Part shown: positions 12,554 through 25,432 of the stretch, piece after piece
Layout: every line of letters begins with the position of its first letter
Position numbering within the stretch: position 1 is the stretch's first letter
From: Mactra quadrangularis
Lineage: Eukaryota; Mollusca; Bivalvia; Venerida; Mactridae
Assembly: GCA_025267735.1 (NCBI GenBank)
Contig: CM046304.1
Location: forward strand, 17,670,001 to 17,734,000
Length of the DNA stretch: 64,000 nucleotides
Direction: 5' to 3'
Translations under genes and position numbers: made by a program
Notes under the pieces: model-generated
Databases searched by the model: none
What the model was told of the DNA's origin: nothing
What the model saw: only the letters and a program-made list of their open reading frames with translations

Positions 12554-12880
12554 GGTACTCATTCACAGATTTCAACTTAAATATCAACTTTTTCTAAAAC
12601 TATCATTATTGCATGGGAATATTTTTGGAAGCGGGAAAGTAGTGTTCTGATAATGACAAGTTTAGTGCAAATTGACTTACTACTACAAATTATGGTGTTT
12701 CATGTAGTAAATATCTACCCCATATGTCACGGTATAGACACTTTTAGTGCATTTTTGTGACTTTTATTGTATATTTCTTGCAACATATTGGTCAGTTTGT
12801 CTTAAAATAATAAGAATTATATTTTTTATACAATTACAGACACTGAACGGTATTTGTTCAAATCTGTGAACTAGTACCTT
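12554..12880. repeat. Unclassified dispersed repeat, family R, copy 1
   Basis: About 320 bp match 63713-64000 closely (aactttttctaaaactatca, ggtgtttcatgtagtaaata, attacagacactgaa). The two copies are in the same orientation. Confidence 0.85.
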
Positions 12881-13009
12881 TATGTGGAAGTGAGTCGTGC
12901 CTATTCTGATATACATACTGTTATTATTAATTATGTTTTTGAACATGTCTAGTTTTCACTTTAAATTTAGTTAATGATTATTTTGGTTGTCATTGAAATG
13001 AAGTTACAT

Positions 13010-13452
13010 TTATGTAAGGGGTTAGGTTGTAGAAATATAAGGTTGAGTTATTTATGTAAGGGGGCGGGGTTACAGATACATAGGGCAGAGTTATTTATAT
13101 AAGGAATGGGATATAGAAATATAAGGTGGAGTTATTTATGTAAGGGGCGGGGTTACAAACATAGGGCAGAGTTATTTATATAAGGAATGGGATATAGAAA
13201 TATAAGGTGGAGTTATTTATGTAAGGGGTTGAGGTTACAGAAATATATGGAGGTATTATTATACAATTGTAGGGGGTTACAGATACATAAGGCAGAATTA
13301 TTTATATAAGGAATGGAGTTAAAAGGTGGAATTATTTATGTAAGTGGTTGTGTTTTAGAAATATAAGGGGGAGTTATTTATGTAAGGGTTAGGGTTATTG
13401 AAATACAAGATGAAGATATTATTTGAGTGGTAGGGTTACAGATACATAAGGC
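13010..13452. repeat. Minisatellite, ataaggnnGAGTTATTTAT type
   Basis: Repeated units of about 38 bp (agaaatataaggtggagtta plus tttatgtaagggg), partly arranged as longer multimers. No exon lies nearby. Confidence 0.9.
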
Positions 13453-13685
13453 GTTGTTTTGTATTCTTAGATTTTTTTATCAGATACCTCAACCTGTATT
13501 TCATTATGAAGCTTGTTCACATTGACCTGATACAACGAATACAATTTTTAATTTTTCTGTCATTTAAGTAGATCCCTATTCTATGTAGGTTCTGAAACAT
13601 GTAATTTCATGCATTTATGCTATGATTTTATCTTTCCAATTTGGGACTTCATTTACAATCTCTTTACATATACATGAAAGATTAC

Positions 13686-13766
13686 AATGTCGATGGTTGC
13701 CCGTAAGACTGTAGTAAGTGCATTTAGTAAAAGAGAGAGTTACTACAGTCTTGCAACCTTCAACAT
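13686..13766. repeat. Foldback element, family F, copy 1
   Basis: Inverted arms ggttgcccgtaagactgtag and ctacagtcttgcaacc enclose a short spacer. Copies are at 19622 and 59309. Confidence 0.75.
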
Positions 13767-14072
13767 GTTCCTGTAAAATCTCTATCTTTGCATTTACATG
13801 AATACCAGTAAAATCTCCCAAATTAAAGTATTTAGAACACTATTTTGTTTTAAATAAGGTTTTCTTACACTTATAGAAATTATTATTTACTCTATAATAA
13901 ATCTAACATTTCATCTACTGACTGTTGCCATTATCAAAGACAAACTGCGACTTTGGCAATAATCGGGTATTTCTGTTAGGTTAACAGTGACAAAAACCCA
14001 ACTCTAGATGTGTGAGAGCTTGTAGCCTCCCTCATGCCACTTTATAGTTGATGTGTGTTTCTGTTTTATGCC

Positions 14073-14375
14073 TGCCTGGCTTACTCAGCCAGAAGCAGAC
14101 AAGTCCATTGATCAAGAGGTCATGGATTTGAATGCCAAACAGGGCATACTTTCTTGAAGTTTGGACAAATAACTAATTTGGCCATTCTCCCTCCTACCAC
14201 TGATTCTAAATCATGTAGGGCAGTTGTCAGTCACAGATGGAAGTATGCGCCTTGTGATTGGTTAACGTCTAAATCGAGAGATTTAGTATTTCCTGGAACA
14301 ATGTGTAGGTTGACTGACTGTCGTGATATGACCTATACAATATGTTGCTATGGCATTACACCCAACCAAAAAAAA
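14073..14375 (+). mobile_element. tRNA-derived SINE, family A, diverged
   Basis: The decayed head (cctggcttactcagccagaa) is followed by the family body and cacccaaccaaaaaa tail. It lies 40 bp from an oppositely oriented copy at 14415. Confidence 0.82.
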
Positions 14376-14414
14376 TGATCTGAACGGTCTGAAATGGTAG
14401 ATATAAGTAAATAA

Positions 14415-14735
14415 TTATTTATGTTTGTTTTTGTTTTGTTTGGTTTAACGCTTAGCAACACATTGTATAGGTCATATAATGACAGTCAGTCAACCTACTC
14501 ACTGTTTGTGGAAAGGCTAAATCTCTGGATTTAGCTGTTAACCAACTTCTAACGCATACTTTCGTCAGTGACTGACAACTGCCCTACATAAATAAGAATC
14601 ATTGGTAGGAGGGAGATTGGCTGTAGAAATAATTTCATGACTAAGCTCCATGAAAGTATGCCCAGCCTGGGAATCGAACCCACGACCCCTCAATCAGTAG
14701 ACTTGCATGCTACCTACTGAGCAAGCTGGGCGGCT
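14415..14735 (-). mobile_element. tRNA-derived SINE, family A, full length
   Basis: The reverse complement shows the gccgcccagcttgctcagta head, a B box gggttcgattcccagg, and the tail. With the copy at 14073 it forms a large imperfect inverted pair. Confidence 0.9.
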
Positions 14736-16010
14736 AATAATTATTTCCAGTGTAAAAGACCCTTATAGACAATTTGATTACTTTCTAAATGAACATAATC
14801 AAGCACTAGTATTGTTGTTTAATTCAAGTCATCTCATATACACTTTGCCTTACATGTCCACTAATAAAAACTCAGGAATTTTTTCTGCCACTTGAACAAT
14901 CAATTTATATATGAAATCTTTGAAAGGTTTGGTTGGATTCGTCAAGCTTCTAAGGAACGAATGGCCGTTAGATACGGGTTTTACAATTGTTTATATTGCT
15001 TGTTGTTTTATTGTTTGTTAGGTCTTACCTTATTGATCTTAAGTTTAGCATTTAAAGGTGGGTAGGGTTTTTTTACACTTAAAGTAAAGATTATACAAAT
15101 ATAATAGTTAAATTTTAGTAAACGTTCAGTGGCACATGCATTAACCATTAAAATTTTGACCATATGTTAAACAAAGAATGGACTTGGTGTAGCCTTAATG
15201 ATATCTTAAAACAGCTATGGTCCATGTTTGTTTCTTGATCTGTCCATAAAAATAGCATGTAGCCATCAAGGTCATGTTTTATTGTTAAATTCTATGTCAT
15301 TGTTACTGCTCATGCTCAAATTAACTTTTATATGATACCTTGCTCCATTTATTGTATTTTAGTGTCGCATTTTATGTGTAAATTGATAAATTACCTTTCA
15401 TTATTGTCAATTCTAATGTCATGCTGATATCATTAAAAATTGAGAAATGACCTTGAGAGTGAACTTGACACTCTCAAAGTCAGGTCAAGGTCATGTCAAG
15501 GTTAAATATGTAAAATCAGCTAAAATGTAATATGATCTTCATTTCTTTTAATGTCACAGACATGACAATTTATTTATTTATCATAAATCCATTTAAATAG
15601 ATGTTTAATGTTACGTTTCTGTGTTAGAATAAACTGCACAGCTGATCCAATAAAATTCGTGATTGAATTTAATGTGAATTGTTATAGTTTGGTTTTCTTT
15701 TCTCCACTCTCAAAATATGGATAAGTTCATGGCTACTTTGTTTGTTAATTTGTTTGTCATCCAAAGATTATGATAGTCTGTGTGTTTTAAAATCTGGTTC
15801 AGTGGACAAATAGCTTTGTGGTTTATTACCTGCTGTGTGAACACTGGTTTCTTATTAGTATTAAGAACTTATTCAGTCACCAAGTATTTATTCAAACTTT
15901 GACAGTTGAGAAAAAAACAGACTTTACTTCACACTTAGTACATGTGTGTGAATGTAATGAATTAATTATTATGTTTAAGGCATGTTCTATAGTTGGCACA
16001 AAATAACTAC
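14736..16010. other. Intergenic, AT-rich
   Basis: There is a small palindrome around 15450-15495 (ttgagagtg...cactctcaa) embedded in tgaccttg/caaggtca motifs. Nothing else is supported. Confidence 0.5.
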
Positions 16011-16011
16011 A

Positions 16012-16180
16012 GCAGCGTGTTCAATTACCCAGAACGTTCTGTAACGTTAGGGTCGGGACAACTCAACCCGAGAAAACTCACCTCACTAACTGGGTTGAGT
16101 TATCCATTGATTGAATTGTCTACGGGTTGAGTTATCCTGTACCTGTAACGTTCGCTAACAGTCATTACTGAACATGCGGC
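16012..16180. mobile_element. Foldback element, family G, copy 1
   Basis: Ends resemble cgtgttcaattacccagaac and its complement, with internal aactcaacccg/cgggttgagtt inverted motifs. Relatives are at 39803 and 44275. Confidence 0.65.
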
Positions 16181-17310
16181 AGGTATACATGTTTGTGAAA
16201 AATCAAAATAAACTAATCCATACCAGAGGGTGCATGATTAGTGTGGCAGACAAACACCACCCTCTTAGTCAATCACGCTGGTGATGGTAGAACCCTTTTC
16301 AAAAACACAAACAAGATACTCATAAAAACAAATGAAAATTATTACTATATAATATTTTATCGTCATCCTGAACACCCCTGTCATGGACTAGTTTAATGTA
16401 TTGTTTACATAAACAGGGTTTGGATTTTTTGTACGAACTATTTTTAGTACATGGTTTATGAATGCAATAAATTGTGTATTATGTTTAAGGCACATTCTGT
16501 GGAAATAGAAATATTGATATTATTTTTGAAGTGTTGATAAAAATGATTATTGCTTCGTGCCTTACAGTGTGATTATTTTAGTGCTATTGATAATGATTGA
16601 TTCATACAATACTTGGAGATATGGTTTAATTGGTGCATACATTAACCCCCCATGATTTAAATATTTACATCTGTACTCACAATTGATAAAAGTAGTTATC
16701 CATATTTCTGCATGAGGATTTTTCATACAAATATTAAGTACTGAGTTAATGTATGTGCCACTGTATGTGATGATTGGGAATGACATTTTGAGTTTTTGTT
16801 GGTTTTTAATGCCAGCATACAGGTAGAATAAATTTGCTTATTATACGCTTTCCAGTGGAATAATAGGATTTATCAGTTAAAAAAAATCAATGTTTTGAAA
16901 CAATGAAAATATATTTATTATTTTCACTGATTGGATGTGCCGTTTTGATGACACATCATACTTGAATTTTAAAAAATGCCAGTTAGAAGCATATAATAAA
17001 CAGAAAATTTGTTTATTTTAGTGAAAGATCTATTTATTTCACTCGTGAGCTGATGATATTATATTTTCACATAGCCACTCGTGAAAATATTGCATCCTTA
17101 GCTCACTCGTGAAATAAAAACTAATCTTACACCGAAATAAACAAATATCCTCCATATATTGTTGTAATTTTAAACCTAGCTTCTTGTTGCCTGAAGAAAA
17201 AGTAAAAGATCATTTCTTCTAAATTAAAACAAAGAAAGTATTCCAATCATATAAAATTACTTTGTATCATTTTTGTGACCCAAACAAATTCAGTACTTCA
17301 GCACTTAATT
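16181..17310. other. Intergenic with one palindromic element
   Basis: At 16990-17150, arms such as atttatttcactcgtgagct and agctcactcgtgaaataaa face each other. A related sequence lies at about 41370-41530. The rest is unremarkable. Confidence 0.6.
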
Positions 17311-17571
17311 ATACCCCCGCTTCGAAGAAGAGGGGGGTATACTGTTTTACCCTTGTCGGTGCGTCCGTCCGTTACAAAATTTCCGTCGCAGTTTTCTCAG
17401 CAACTATAACATGCAGCAGCCTAATACTTTGCATATTGCTTCATCCCATAGTCCCATGTGGTGTAAAGCGATTTCATGCTCCTTGCTCATCTACTTCCTG
17501 TTTGTCGCATATTTTTAGATTTTTGCGGGGGTATTACTAGTGAGCATTAGCTCACAGATTTACTTGTTCTT
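17311..17571 (+). mobile_element. Dispersed element, family P, copy 2
   Basis: Same hairpin start and agcattagctcacagattta end as the copy at 11690. Confidence 0.88.
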
Positions 17572-17717
17572 GCATTTTTTGTATATGTTTTTTCTGAGTC
17601 GACTTTATTGTCTAATTGTAAGAAGTGTCTTGTTGTTGAAAAGTTTTTGTTTATTACTTATTATATTCAATTGTGATGCATGTATTGACAATCAAAAATA
17701 GAATACCACAGACTTTA

Positions 17718-17938
17718 GGCCACAACAAGTTGATCATGTGTTCTATGGATTTTTCTGGGGAAAAAATAGGGCGAGCGAGCGAAGAAATAAAAATAAAAAA
17801 ATCTTAATTTAGTTGCTTTATATAGCAGATTAACCAAATTTTTATGAGCGAGTGAGGAAATAAAAAAAAATTGCATAAAAAACGTCAAAATTAAGGTGCG
17901 AGCGAATCCATAGAACATATGATCAACTTGTTGAGGCC
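17718..17938. mobile_element. Foldback MITE, family H, copy 2
   Basis: Inverted GGCCACAACAAGTTGATCAT ends, flanked on both sides by TTA, consistent with a 3-bp target duplication. Confidence 0.85.
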
Positions 17939-18583
17939 TTATATATATATTTCCTATAATTTACATTTTTTATTGTAATAACTGGAGCCAGTTTCATACG
18001 GCTTGAACTAGATTATTGAAGGAAACATATACAGATCTGTAAAACCACAAATCTACTGATATTACACTTAGAAAATTCTACCAAGTTGTGTATTAAATTC
18101 AACAATAAGTATGATAGTACTGTAACATACTGAAAATAGATTGTATGCTATCACATCAAAAAGACTCGACATAAATTATGGGTTGACTAAAAACCTCCGC
18201 CCAAAGCCACCCTCTCTACAAAGCCACTTTTGGGGATTTCTGGAAAGTGGCTTTGTGGAGAGGTTGGACTGTATTTTCACTTCAATGAAAGTACAAGATT
18301 GTACATTTTCATCAAATTATTACTCATTTCATTGTTAAGCATGAAAGAATATACTGTAGTTTTCTAAGTTTACTAAACTCCTAAAATATATGCCTTGGTC
18401 TAAATTCTTATATGTGACCCTTTGTTATCTAACCCTTTGTTTCGTAACCTGGTATGAATTCTTTGCAATATAAGTTAGGATCCATACTGTGAATAGTCTT
18501 AGACCTATTTTAGTCATTAATTTTTCTCTCTTGTTTTACAAGTAATGTTATCGTAAAATATTTGATAATATGCTGCACTGTGC
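17939..18583. other. Intergenic with a short palindrome
   Basis: At about 18196-18270 the arms ctctacaaagccactttt and aaagtggctttgtggag form a hairpin, probably a small MITE remnant. Confidence 0.55.
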
Positions 18584-18823
18584 TCCTTTTCACAAAAATT
18601 CTTACGAAAAAAGTTATCGTAAGTCAATCTCATATTACTAGCAATTCAAAGTCAGCTGGATAATGAGCATAACTATGATATGATATTCAAAAGGTATACA
18701 ATATTCTACACAATTCTATAATATTTGGAATTGATAAGCCAAAAAATGAGCATATTATCAATGTTTCTTGCTTTTGACTTACAATAATTATTTTGGTAAA
18801 AAAAATTTGTGAAAAGCATGACT
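18584..18823. mobile_element. Foldback MITE, family K, copy 2
   Basis: Same cttttcacaaaaattcttac and tttgtgaaaagcatg termini as 11966. Confidence 0.82.
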
Positions 18824-20138
18824 GGTCTGTATTCTTTCACAATAATCATTGCTCAAAGAGATTTGTTTGCCTTGAACATCACTCATGAATTGAATCACTT
18901 GAATGTTGTTTATTTTTTAATTAAGTGTGTAACTGTTACAGATTGACTGATTATTTTGATTGGTTGTACAAAACTTGATATGGAAACATTATAACTGTAA
19001 TGTTTGAGCTGGTTTCATAATTCTATGGCTCAGTGATGATACATGTACTTGTATGGCCTGTATTTTAAAGTTAGTTCAGTTTTATTGCTAACAGCTCGGT
19101 TACACATATGTGTTAAATATTTCTCTCATCTGATCAGTTGCCTTCAGTAACTGCATTACTGACTTTATGTGTAATGGGGTATCGGCAATGGATCGGTGAT
19201 AGATTGGTTGTTTAATTTTTCCAGTTAAGAACAGAACCAAGGACAGTAAGAGTTTACAGCATAATTTTAATTTAAAAAAGGTTATGTACACCAGTAAATT
19301 TGAGTGAGAACTTAAAATTTATTTGGAATGGAATTTTTGTTCAATTTTGTTATTTTCATGTGCAACTATTTGCATCAAACTTTATTTTTGAAATCAATTC
19401 TTAAGTGTTTGTAATCTAGCAGTGAACAGATCATCAAAGTTCATATTTATATATTTGCCTAAATTGAGCTCTAACGTTATTACTAGAAATGGTAAATTTT
19501 GTTATAATATGTATGTGATCATGTTAAAATGTCAATATTAAAATACACTAGTCTGTTATATTAGATTATATTCTTGTTATTTGAAGAAAATGGTATAAAG
19601 TATGTAAATCATCGAAATTCACATCGAGGGTTGCCCGTAAGACTGCAGTAAGAGCATTGCATGAAAGAGCAAGTTACTACAGTCTTGCAGGCAACCTTCG
19701 AATTATTGCTCTCCTACAGTTCTTGTACGAATAAAATTTTAAGAAAAACTGATTATGCTTGCTACAAAGTAATTTAATGCTTAATCATGTAACATGGTTA
19801 GAATCCTATGTTTATTAACTATTTTTTTTTAATTTGCTCAAATATTTTTTGTTTCTATTTTTCATTGCTAAGCAAGCATGAATCAGTTTATCAAATAATC
19901 ATGATTTTGTCCATGGACTATAGGAGTGCACTGTGTGGAATAATTAAAGAGTTGATATGATATTGTCGAGCTTATCTGAACTTTAATGTATATATTATTT
20001 AAGTATACATGTCATGATGTTGGTGTTATATATTTAATTTTGTAAATCCATAGTTTATATGTTACAATAAAATGAGATAAGTTGTTCATATTTGTTGGTT
20101 TATTTGATTAACCTTGCCCCATTTATAAAACACATCAC
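18824..20138. other. Intergenic AT-rich, with foldback family F copy 2
   Basis: At 19622-19702, ggttgcccgtaagactgcag and ctacagtcttgcaggcaacc form inverted arms. An AATAAA at about 20067 is followed by a GT-rich stretch and could be a distal poly(A) site, but no transcript is proven. Confidence 0.55.
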
Positions 20139-20815
20139 ATGAAATTTATCAACATTATTATCAATACTGTATTCATCACAATCATTACTATCAATATTAT
20201 ATTCATCATCATTATAATTGATATTTTATTCATCATCATTATAAACATCATCACTATGATTATCAAATATTATATTCATCACCATTATTATGAATATCAT
20301 ATTCATAATCACTATTATCAATATCATATTCATCATCATCGCCATTATAAACATCGTCAGCATCATTATCAATTTATATTCATCACCATTATTATCAATA
20401 TTATATTCATCATCATTATTATTAATATTTTATTCAACATCATTATAAACATCATCAGCTTGATTATCTATAAAACATTCATCACAATCATCATTATATT
20501 CAATATGATATTCATCATCATCATTATTGATATTTTATTCATCATCATCATCATCATTATGAACATCATCAGCATCATTATCAATATTATCTTTATCACA
20601 ATCATTATTATTAATATAATATTCATCATTATTATTTATATTTTATTCATCATTATCATCATCATTATATTTATCATCACAATCATTTTTATCACCGTAA
20701 TATTCATCATTATTGTCACTATTATATTTATCATATATTATTATAACATTTAATATCATTATTACCGTCATTATTGTAATCTTGCCATTGTTATCATCAA
20801 CATTTATAACCATTC
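20139..20815. repeat. Degenerate ATT/ATC microsatellite field
   Basis: Almost continuous catcattatta/tatattcatcatc motifs for about 680 bp. The long Ile-rich open frame it creates is an artefact. Confidence 0.95.
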
Positions 20816-20975
20816 AGAAGTTAGAGAATCAAGATCAATGCAGGTAATCTATGTACAAATGTGCAAAATATCTGCAATAATTATGTTCCTACTTTAAATT
20901 CCTAGATCTATTATCAACCCCTTTACCTGACATTTTTGTGTGATCTTGTTCATCTGAATCCAGTGATTGGTAAAT

Positions 20976-21835
20976 CTGAGGCAATCTTTATTACCCATAG
21001 GATGCTTGTACAAGTAACAGGAAAGCCTCAGGCAATCTTTATTACCCATATGATACATCAGATATGTTTGTACAAGTAACATGAAAGCCTCAGGCAATCT
21101 TTGTTACCCATAGTATACATCAGATATGTTTGTACAAGTAACATGAAAGCCTCGGGCAATCTTTATTATTCATAGGATACATCAGATATGTTTGTACAAG
21201 TAACATGAAAGCCTCAGGCAATCTTTATTACCCATAGTATACATCAGATATGTTTGTACAAGTAACATGAAAGCCTCAGGCAATCTTTATTACCCATAGG
21301 ATATATCAGATATGTTTGTACAAGTAACATGAAAGCCTCAGGTAATCTTTGTAACTCATAGTATACATCAGATATGTTTGTACAAGTAACATGAAAGCCT
21401 CAGGCAATCTTTATTACCCATAGGATATATCAGATATGTTTGTACAAGTAACATGAAAGCCTCAGGCAATCTTTATTACCCATAGTATACATCAGATATG
21501 TTTGTACAAGTAACATGAAAGTCGCAGGCAATCTTTATTACCCATAGTATACATCAGATATGTTTGTACAAGTAACATGAAAGTCTCAGGCAATCTTATT
21601 TGCTCATAGGATATATCAGATATGTTTGTACAAGTAACATGAAAGCCTCAGGCAATCTTTATTACTCATAGTATACATCAGATATGTTTGTACAAGTAAC
21701 ATGAAAGCCTCAGGTAATCTTTGTAACTCATAGGATACATCAAATTCGCTTGTACAAGTGTCTTAAAAACCTCAGGCAATCTTTATTACCTAAAGTGTAC
21801 AACAAATATGCTACTTAAAGTGACTTAAAAGTCGT
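20976..21835. repeat. 62-bp minisatellite, about 13 copies
   Basis: Unit: cagatatgtttgtacaagta, acatgaaagcctcaggcaat, ctttattacccataggatac, at. The central units are nearly identical and the edges decay. Confidence 0.95.
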
Positions 21836-22360
21836 GGGTTATCTTAAATAACATATTGGTACACCAGAAATGCTATCACTTGTGATTTAAAAGTCTTGGA
21901 CAATCTTTTTTTTCCTGGGAAAGTTGAGCTTATTGCTTTAGCAAGCTCAATAATAATATATAAACAAGAACACTGAAATTAAGAATAAGAATTTTATTTG
22001 AAAATATTATCACAGAAAAAATACTCATATCCTATGTAATGTATTATCATAAATAATACGATAGTAAAATAGTAAATATATATTATTTACATGAAGTCAA
22101 TATAATAGAATAATACACAGTGAAATAATATAATAGATTACAATAATATATTACTGTTATAGTTCATTGTGAAATTCAAATAGTCTTATAATATAAAACT
22201 GATACATGCTTACTATTTATGACAAAACTTAACAATAGCATTAATTATAATAGTTAATTATAGAAAATTAACAACAGTATGCATGAGCAGTTTTTCTTGA
22301 CTTTGTTTTGTCCTAGAATTATTTTTTTTTGGGGGGGGGGGGCACTGAATAATATATTCA
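21836..22360. other. Very AT-rich stretch with a G-tract
   Basis: Nothing coding is seen. A run of about 14 G lies at 22329-22342, next to the SINE fragment. Confidence 0.6.
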
Positions 22361-22364
22361 TGTA

Positions 22365-22595
22365 CTTGGTTTTTTTTGTTTTTGGTTAAATGCCATAGAA
22401 AGACATTGTATAGGTCATATAATGGCAATCAGTCAACCTACTCACTGTTCCTGGAAAAGCTAAACCCCTGGATTTAGCTGTTAACCAACTACTAAGAGCA
22501 TACTTTCGTCAGAGACTGACAACAGCCCTACATAATTAAGAATCATTGGTAGGAGGGAGAATGGCCATAGAAATAATTCATAACCAAGCTCCATG
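22365..22595 (-). mobile_element. tRNA-derived SINE, family A, truncated
   Basis: Family body in reverse orientation, lacking the tRNA head (ends at aaccaagctccatgat). Confidence 0.85.
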
Positions 22596-22836
22596 ATATA
22601 TTCATGTACATGTATATCACATTCTATATATATGTACACCATACTTGAGTACATTTACAATTTAAAGAAAATCTTCACCATTTTTCTCTGCACATGCAGT
22701 AAACTTTTTAAACAAAAAGAAAATGAAAATTGTATAATGTATGACTCACTATTATCTGGTTAATCGACTAGCAATCACCTGCTGTAAGCAGCCAATCCAG
22801 CAATTTCCTGTCACTGGCTTCTTAATGCAGGGTTTA

Positions 22837-23004
22837 CAGTTAAGTTCTGCTATTAAGACCACTTTTGTTATAACAAAATCATGCGATTTTTGAAAATTAT
22901 TAAGACCCAAATGCATAATTTGTGCACAAAAAGGATCTCTTTAATAAGACTGGTCCGCTATTAAGACAATCCATTTTTCCGGTCTTAATAGCGGAACTGT
23001 ACTG
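22837..23004. mobile_element. Tc1/mariner-pogo-like MITE flanked by TA
   Basis: The inverted ends cagttaagttctgctattaa and ttaatagcggaactgtactg, with TA on both sides, delimit 168 bp. Tc1/mariner-type elements duplicate TA. Confidence 0.75.
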
Positions 23005-24218
23005 TATTATAATTAGGCCTAATTGCACATATATTATATCATACATTTAAATATAGAAAACACAAATAAGTTTTATTGGGATAAACATTTAACTATGATA
23101 AATGTACCTTATCAGAGGAGAAGAAAAAAACATAGACTTGATCCTGAACTCAAGCTGGTGGGTTTTTCTGCTGTAAAACTTTGTTTGTACCCCATGTACA
23201 CAAGCCAAACATAGTTGAAAAACAAATATGGATACACAGCATAACAAGATTTCATTTATGTAGCATGCTTCCACATAAAATATTTAAATAACTTCATTCT
23301 GCATGGATGCATTCTGTGCAAACAAACCTTTTTTAGCAGGAAAAACCCATTAATTTGAGTTCAGAATAAAAACTATTTCATAGTTACTAAGTCAAAAATG
23401 GTAAATTGTTTTTATTCTTGATTACAATTGTAAAAAAATTACAAAATCTAAATGAAAGTACATGAGTAATAACCTTTAAGCTAACAACCTTGTGTGTGGC
23501 TGCCATTTGGAAAAAACCGTCCTTGAATTCATGACCTGTGAAAAAAAATCGAATCGAAAGAAACATTTTGCATTGTATCAAATCAATCTGGTGAACGTAG
23601 AAACCCTACTAAAATAGTCTCAAATGTCATTATTAATAATATATATTAATAAAATTTGATTTCATGGAAACATCCAATATATATTAAACTATGTTTATCA
23701 CAAACAAATTAACAATCAAAAACAATAAGTGTACCCATTTAAGTTTAATTACAATAATGTGTACCCAAAACAATAAGTGTACCCAAAAACAATAAGTGTA
23801 CCCATTTAAGATCAAAAACAAGGATATTAAAAAAAGTCAGTGTATTTCAAAACTCTGAGACAAAACAAATAGACTTTATCTCATCTTAATTTTACAATAA
23901 ATATGCATCATTAGTTCATAATGATTAAATTACATGAATTACATTAAAAATTAGGTGTCATTTGATGAAAAGATATGATGAAAATATAAAATCCAATGTT
24001 TTCATTGTAGTAAAATAAAACAACAAAATGATGTCATCATTACAGATATATGATGTCATATTGAAGGTAAATGATGTCATCTAAGAAGATAAATGATGTT
24101 GCATTACATAAATGAATAAATATCTCTAACAAAACACTGATAAAGCATGAAAGAACAACCTTGTTTGACCTACTGACTGATAACCTTAACTGACACAATT
24201 TAATCTATAGAGAACAAG
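23005..24218. other. Intergenic, AT-rich
   Basis: Short direct repeats acaataagtgtaccc at 23729-23805 and several atgatgtcat motifs at 24025-24085. No gene is supported. Confidence 0.5.
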
Positions 24219-24225
24219 AAATGTA

Positions 24226-24510
24226 ACGTGGAAACCACACTAAAGCCAGATTTAAAATCTTTAACGCAAAAATTACAAAGGGAAATAATCCATAATTAAG
24301 CCAGGTAGAGTTGTGGTTACTGTCTAATTCTGTTCATCACATGGTATGTTATCATTGTATGAAGTTTGAAATAAAGATCTGACAGTAAATGGCAGAGATA
24401 TATGCTAAATTGAAAACTTTAATGCAATTGTGAAGACACCGGATGCCCACCTGCCCGCCTGTGTTTGGCCAAACTATTAGCCGATTTTTTTAATTGAAAA
24501 ATCTGGCTAA
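24226..24510 (-). mobile_element. Tandem-core element, family T (Helentron/pearl-like), single unit
   Basis: The terminal hairpin tagccgatttttttaattga... closes at 24510 and the other end carries gtggaaaccacactaaagcc. Between them lies one copy of the core that is tandemly repeated at 46.1-47.7 kb. Assignment to Helentron/pearl-type elements is inference from architecture. Confidence 0.65.
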
Positions 24511-24589
24511 CAAGAGTGATTCATTCTAGTCACCTGCTGTAAACGCCAGCATCCAAGATATCTGCAGCAGTATAATGTATTACTGGGTT

Positions 24590-24856
24590 TAAAGCTGTGT
24601 CAACACAATTTAGGTTATTTTATGGCACCCGGCTTACCTAACATAGCTTTCCTGGACCCTTGTCTAAAACCAGTACTCAACTATCCTTCCATAAGTCATG
24701 AAACTTCTTCATATACCTTATCATTGGAAGAAAATTGACATGATTATTGAAAAAATTTCATGGAAGGGTATAACTGGTGCAGGTGGGATTCAAACCTGTA
24801 ACCCACGCACTTAATTCGAAATCCAGGTGTGCTACCAAATGTGCTACTGACCTCAT
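24590..24856 (-). mobile_element. tRNA-like SINE, family C
   Basis: The reverse complement starts with a tRNA-like head (gggattcaaacctg region) and continues with accagtactcaact and gggtttaaagctg. Related copies are at 39097, 51838 and 55330. Confidence 0.7.
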
Positions 24857-25302
24857 TTGTAGTAAACTGTAAAAATCTGGATCAATTCTAGTAAAAACTA
24901 ATCATATCATGTTACATAAAAAATACAACTGCTTATTATTTTCCAGTAAGTGCTATTTACAACAAAATAATTAGCTAAAATTTAAAGCAGATAATTACAT
25001 ATCAAATATCACAGTTTTTACAAGAAAAAAATGACAAGAATAATGACTATATTTAATAATATAACAATGACAGTAAGAACTCAATTTTGTTTTTATAAAT
25101 AAAATCTGAAAAATTAATTGTTCAATTCTCATCCCCTCTAAACACCCCATCCAATTATTTTCTAATTATCACTTTTAACATAAAACTTGAAGATAACTGA
25201 AACAAAAATATCTTTCTATGTTTAATATTATTATCATGTTAATAGGGTTCAAAATACAAAAAGAAATTCCCACAGCCCTTTTTTTGCAAAATCTGCACAA
25301 GA

Positions 25303-25432
25303 TTGTTTGTTTTTGTTGGGTTTAATGCCGTAGGAACACAATTTATAGGTCATATAACGGCGGTCAGTCAACCTACTCACTCCTCCTGGAAAGGCTAAAT
25401 CTCTGGATTTAGCTGTTAACCAACTACTAAAC
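25303..25432 (-). mobile_element. tRNA-derived SINE, family A, truncated
   Basis: Only the tail and 3' part of the body remain (gtttttgttgggtttaatgc to gttaaccaactactaa). Confidence 0.82.

Noticed and set aside
20139..20753. 204-codon open frame, mostly Ile/His/Phe
   Set aside because: It is a translation of the ATT/ATC microsatellite; no splice context or family.
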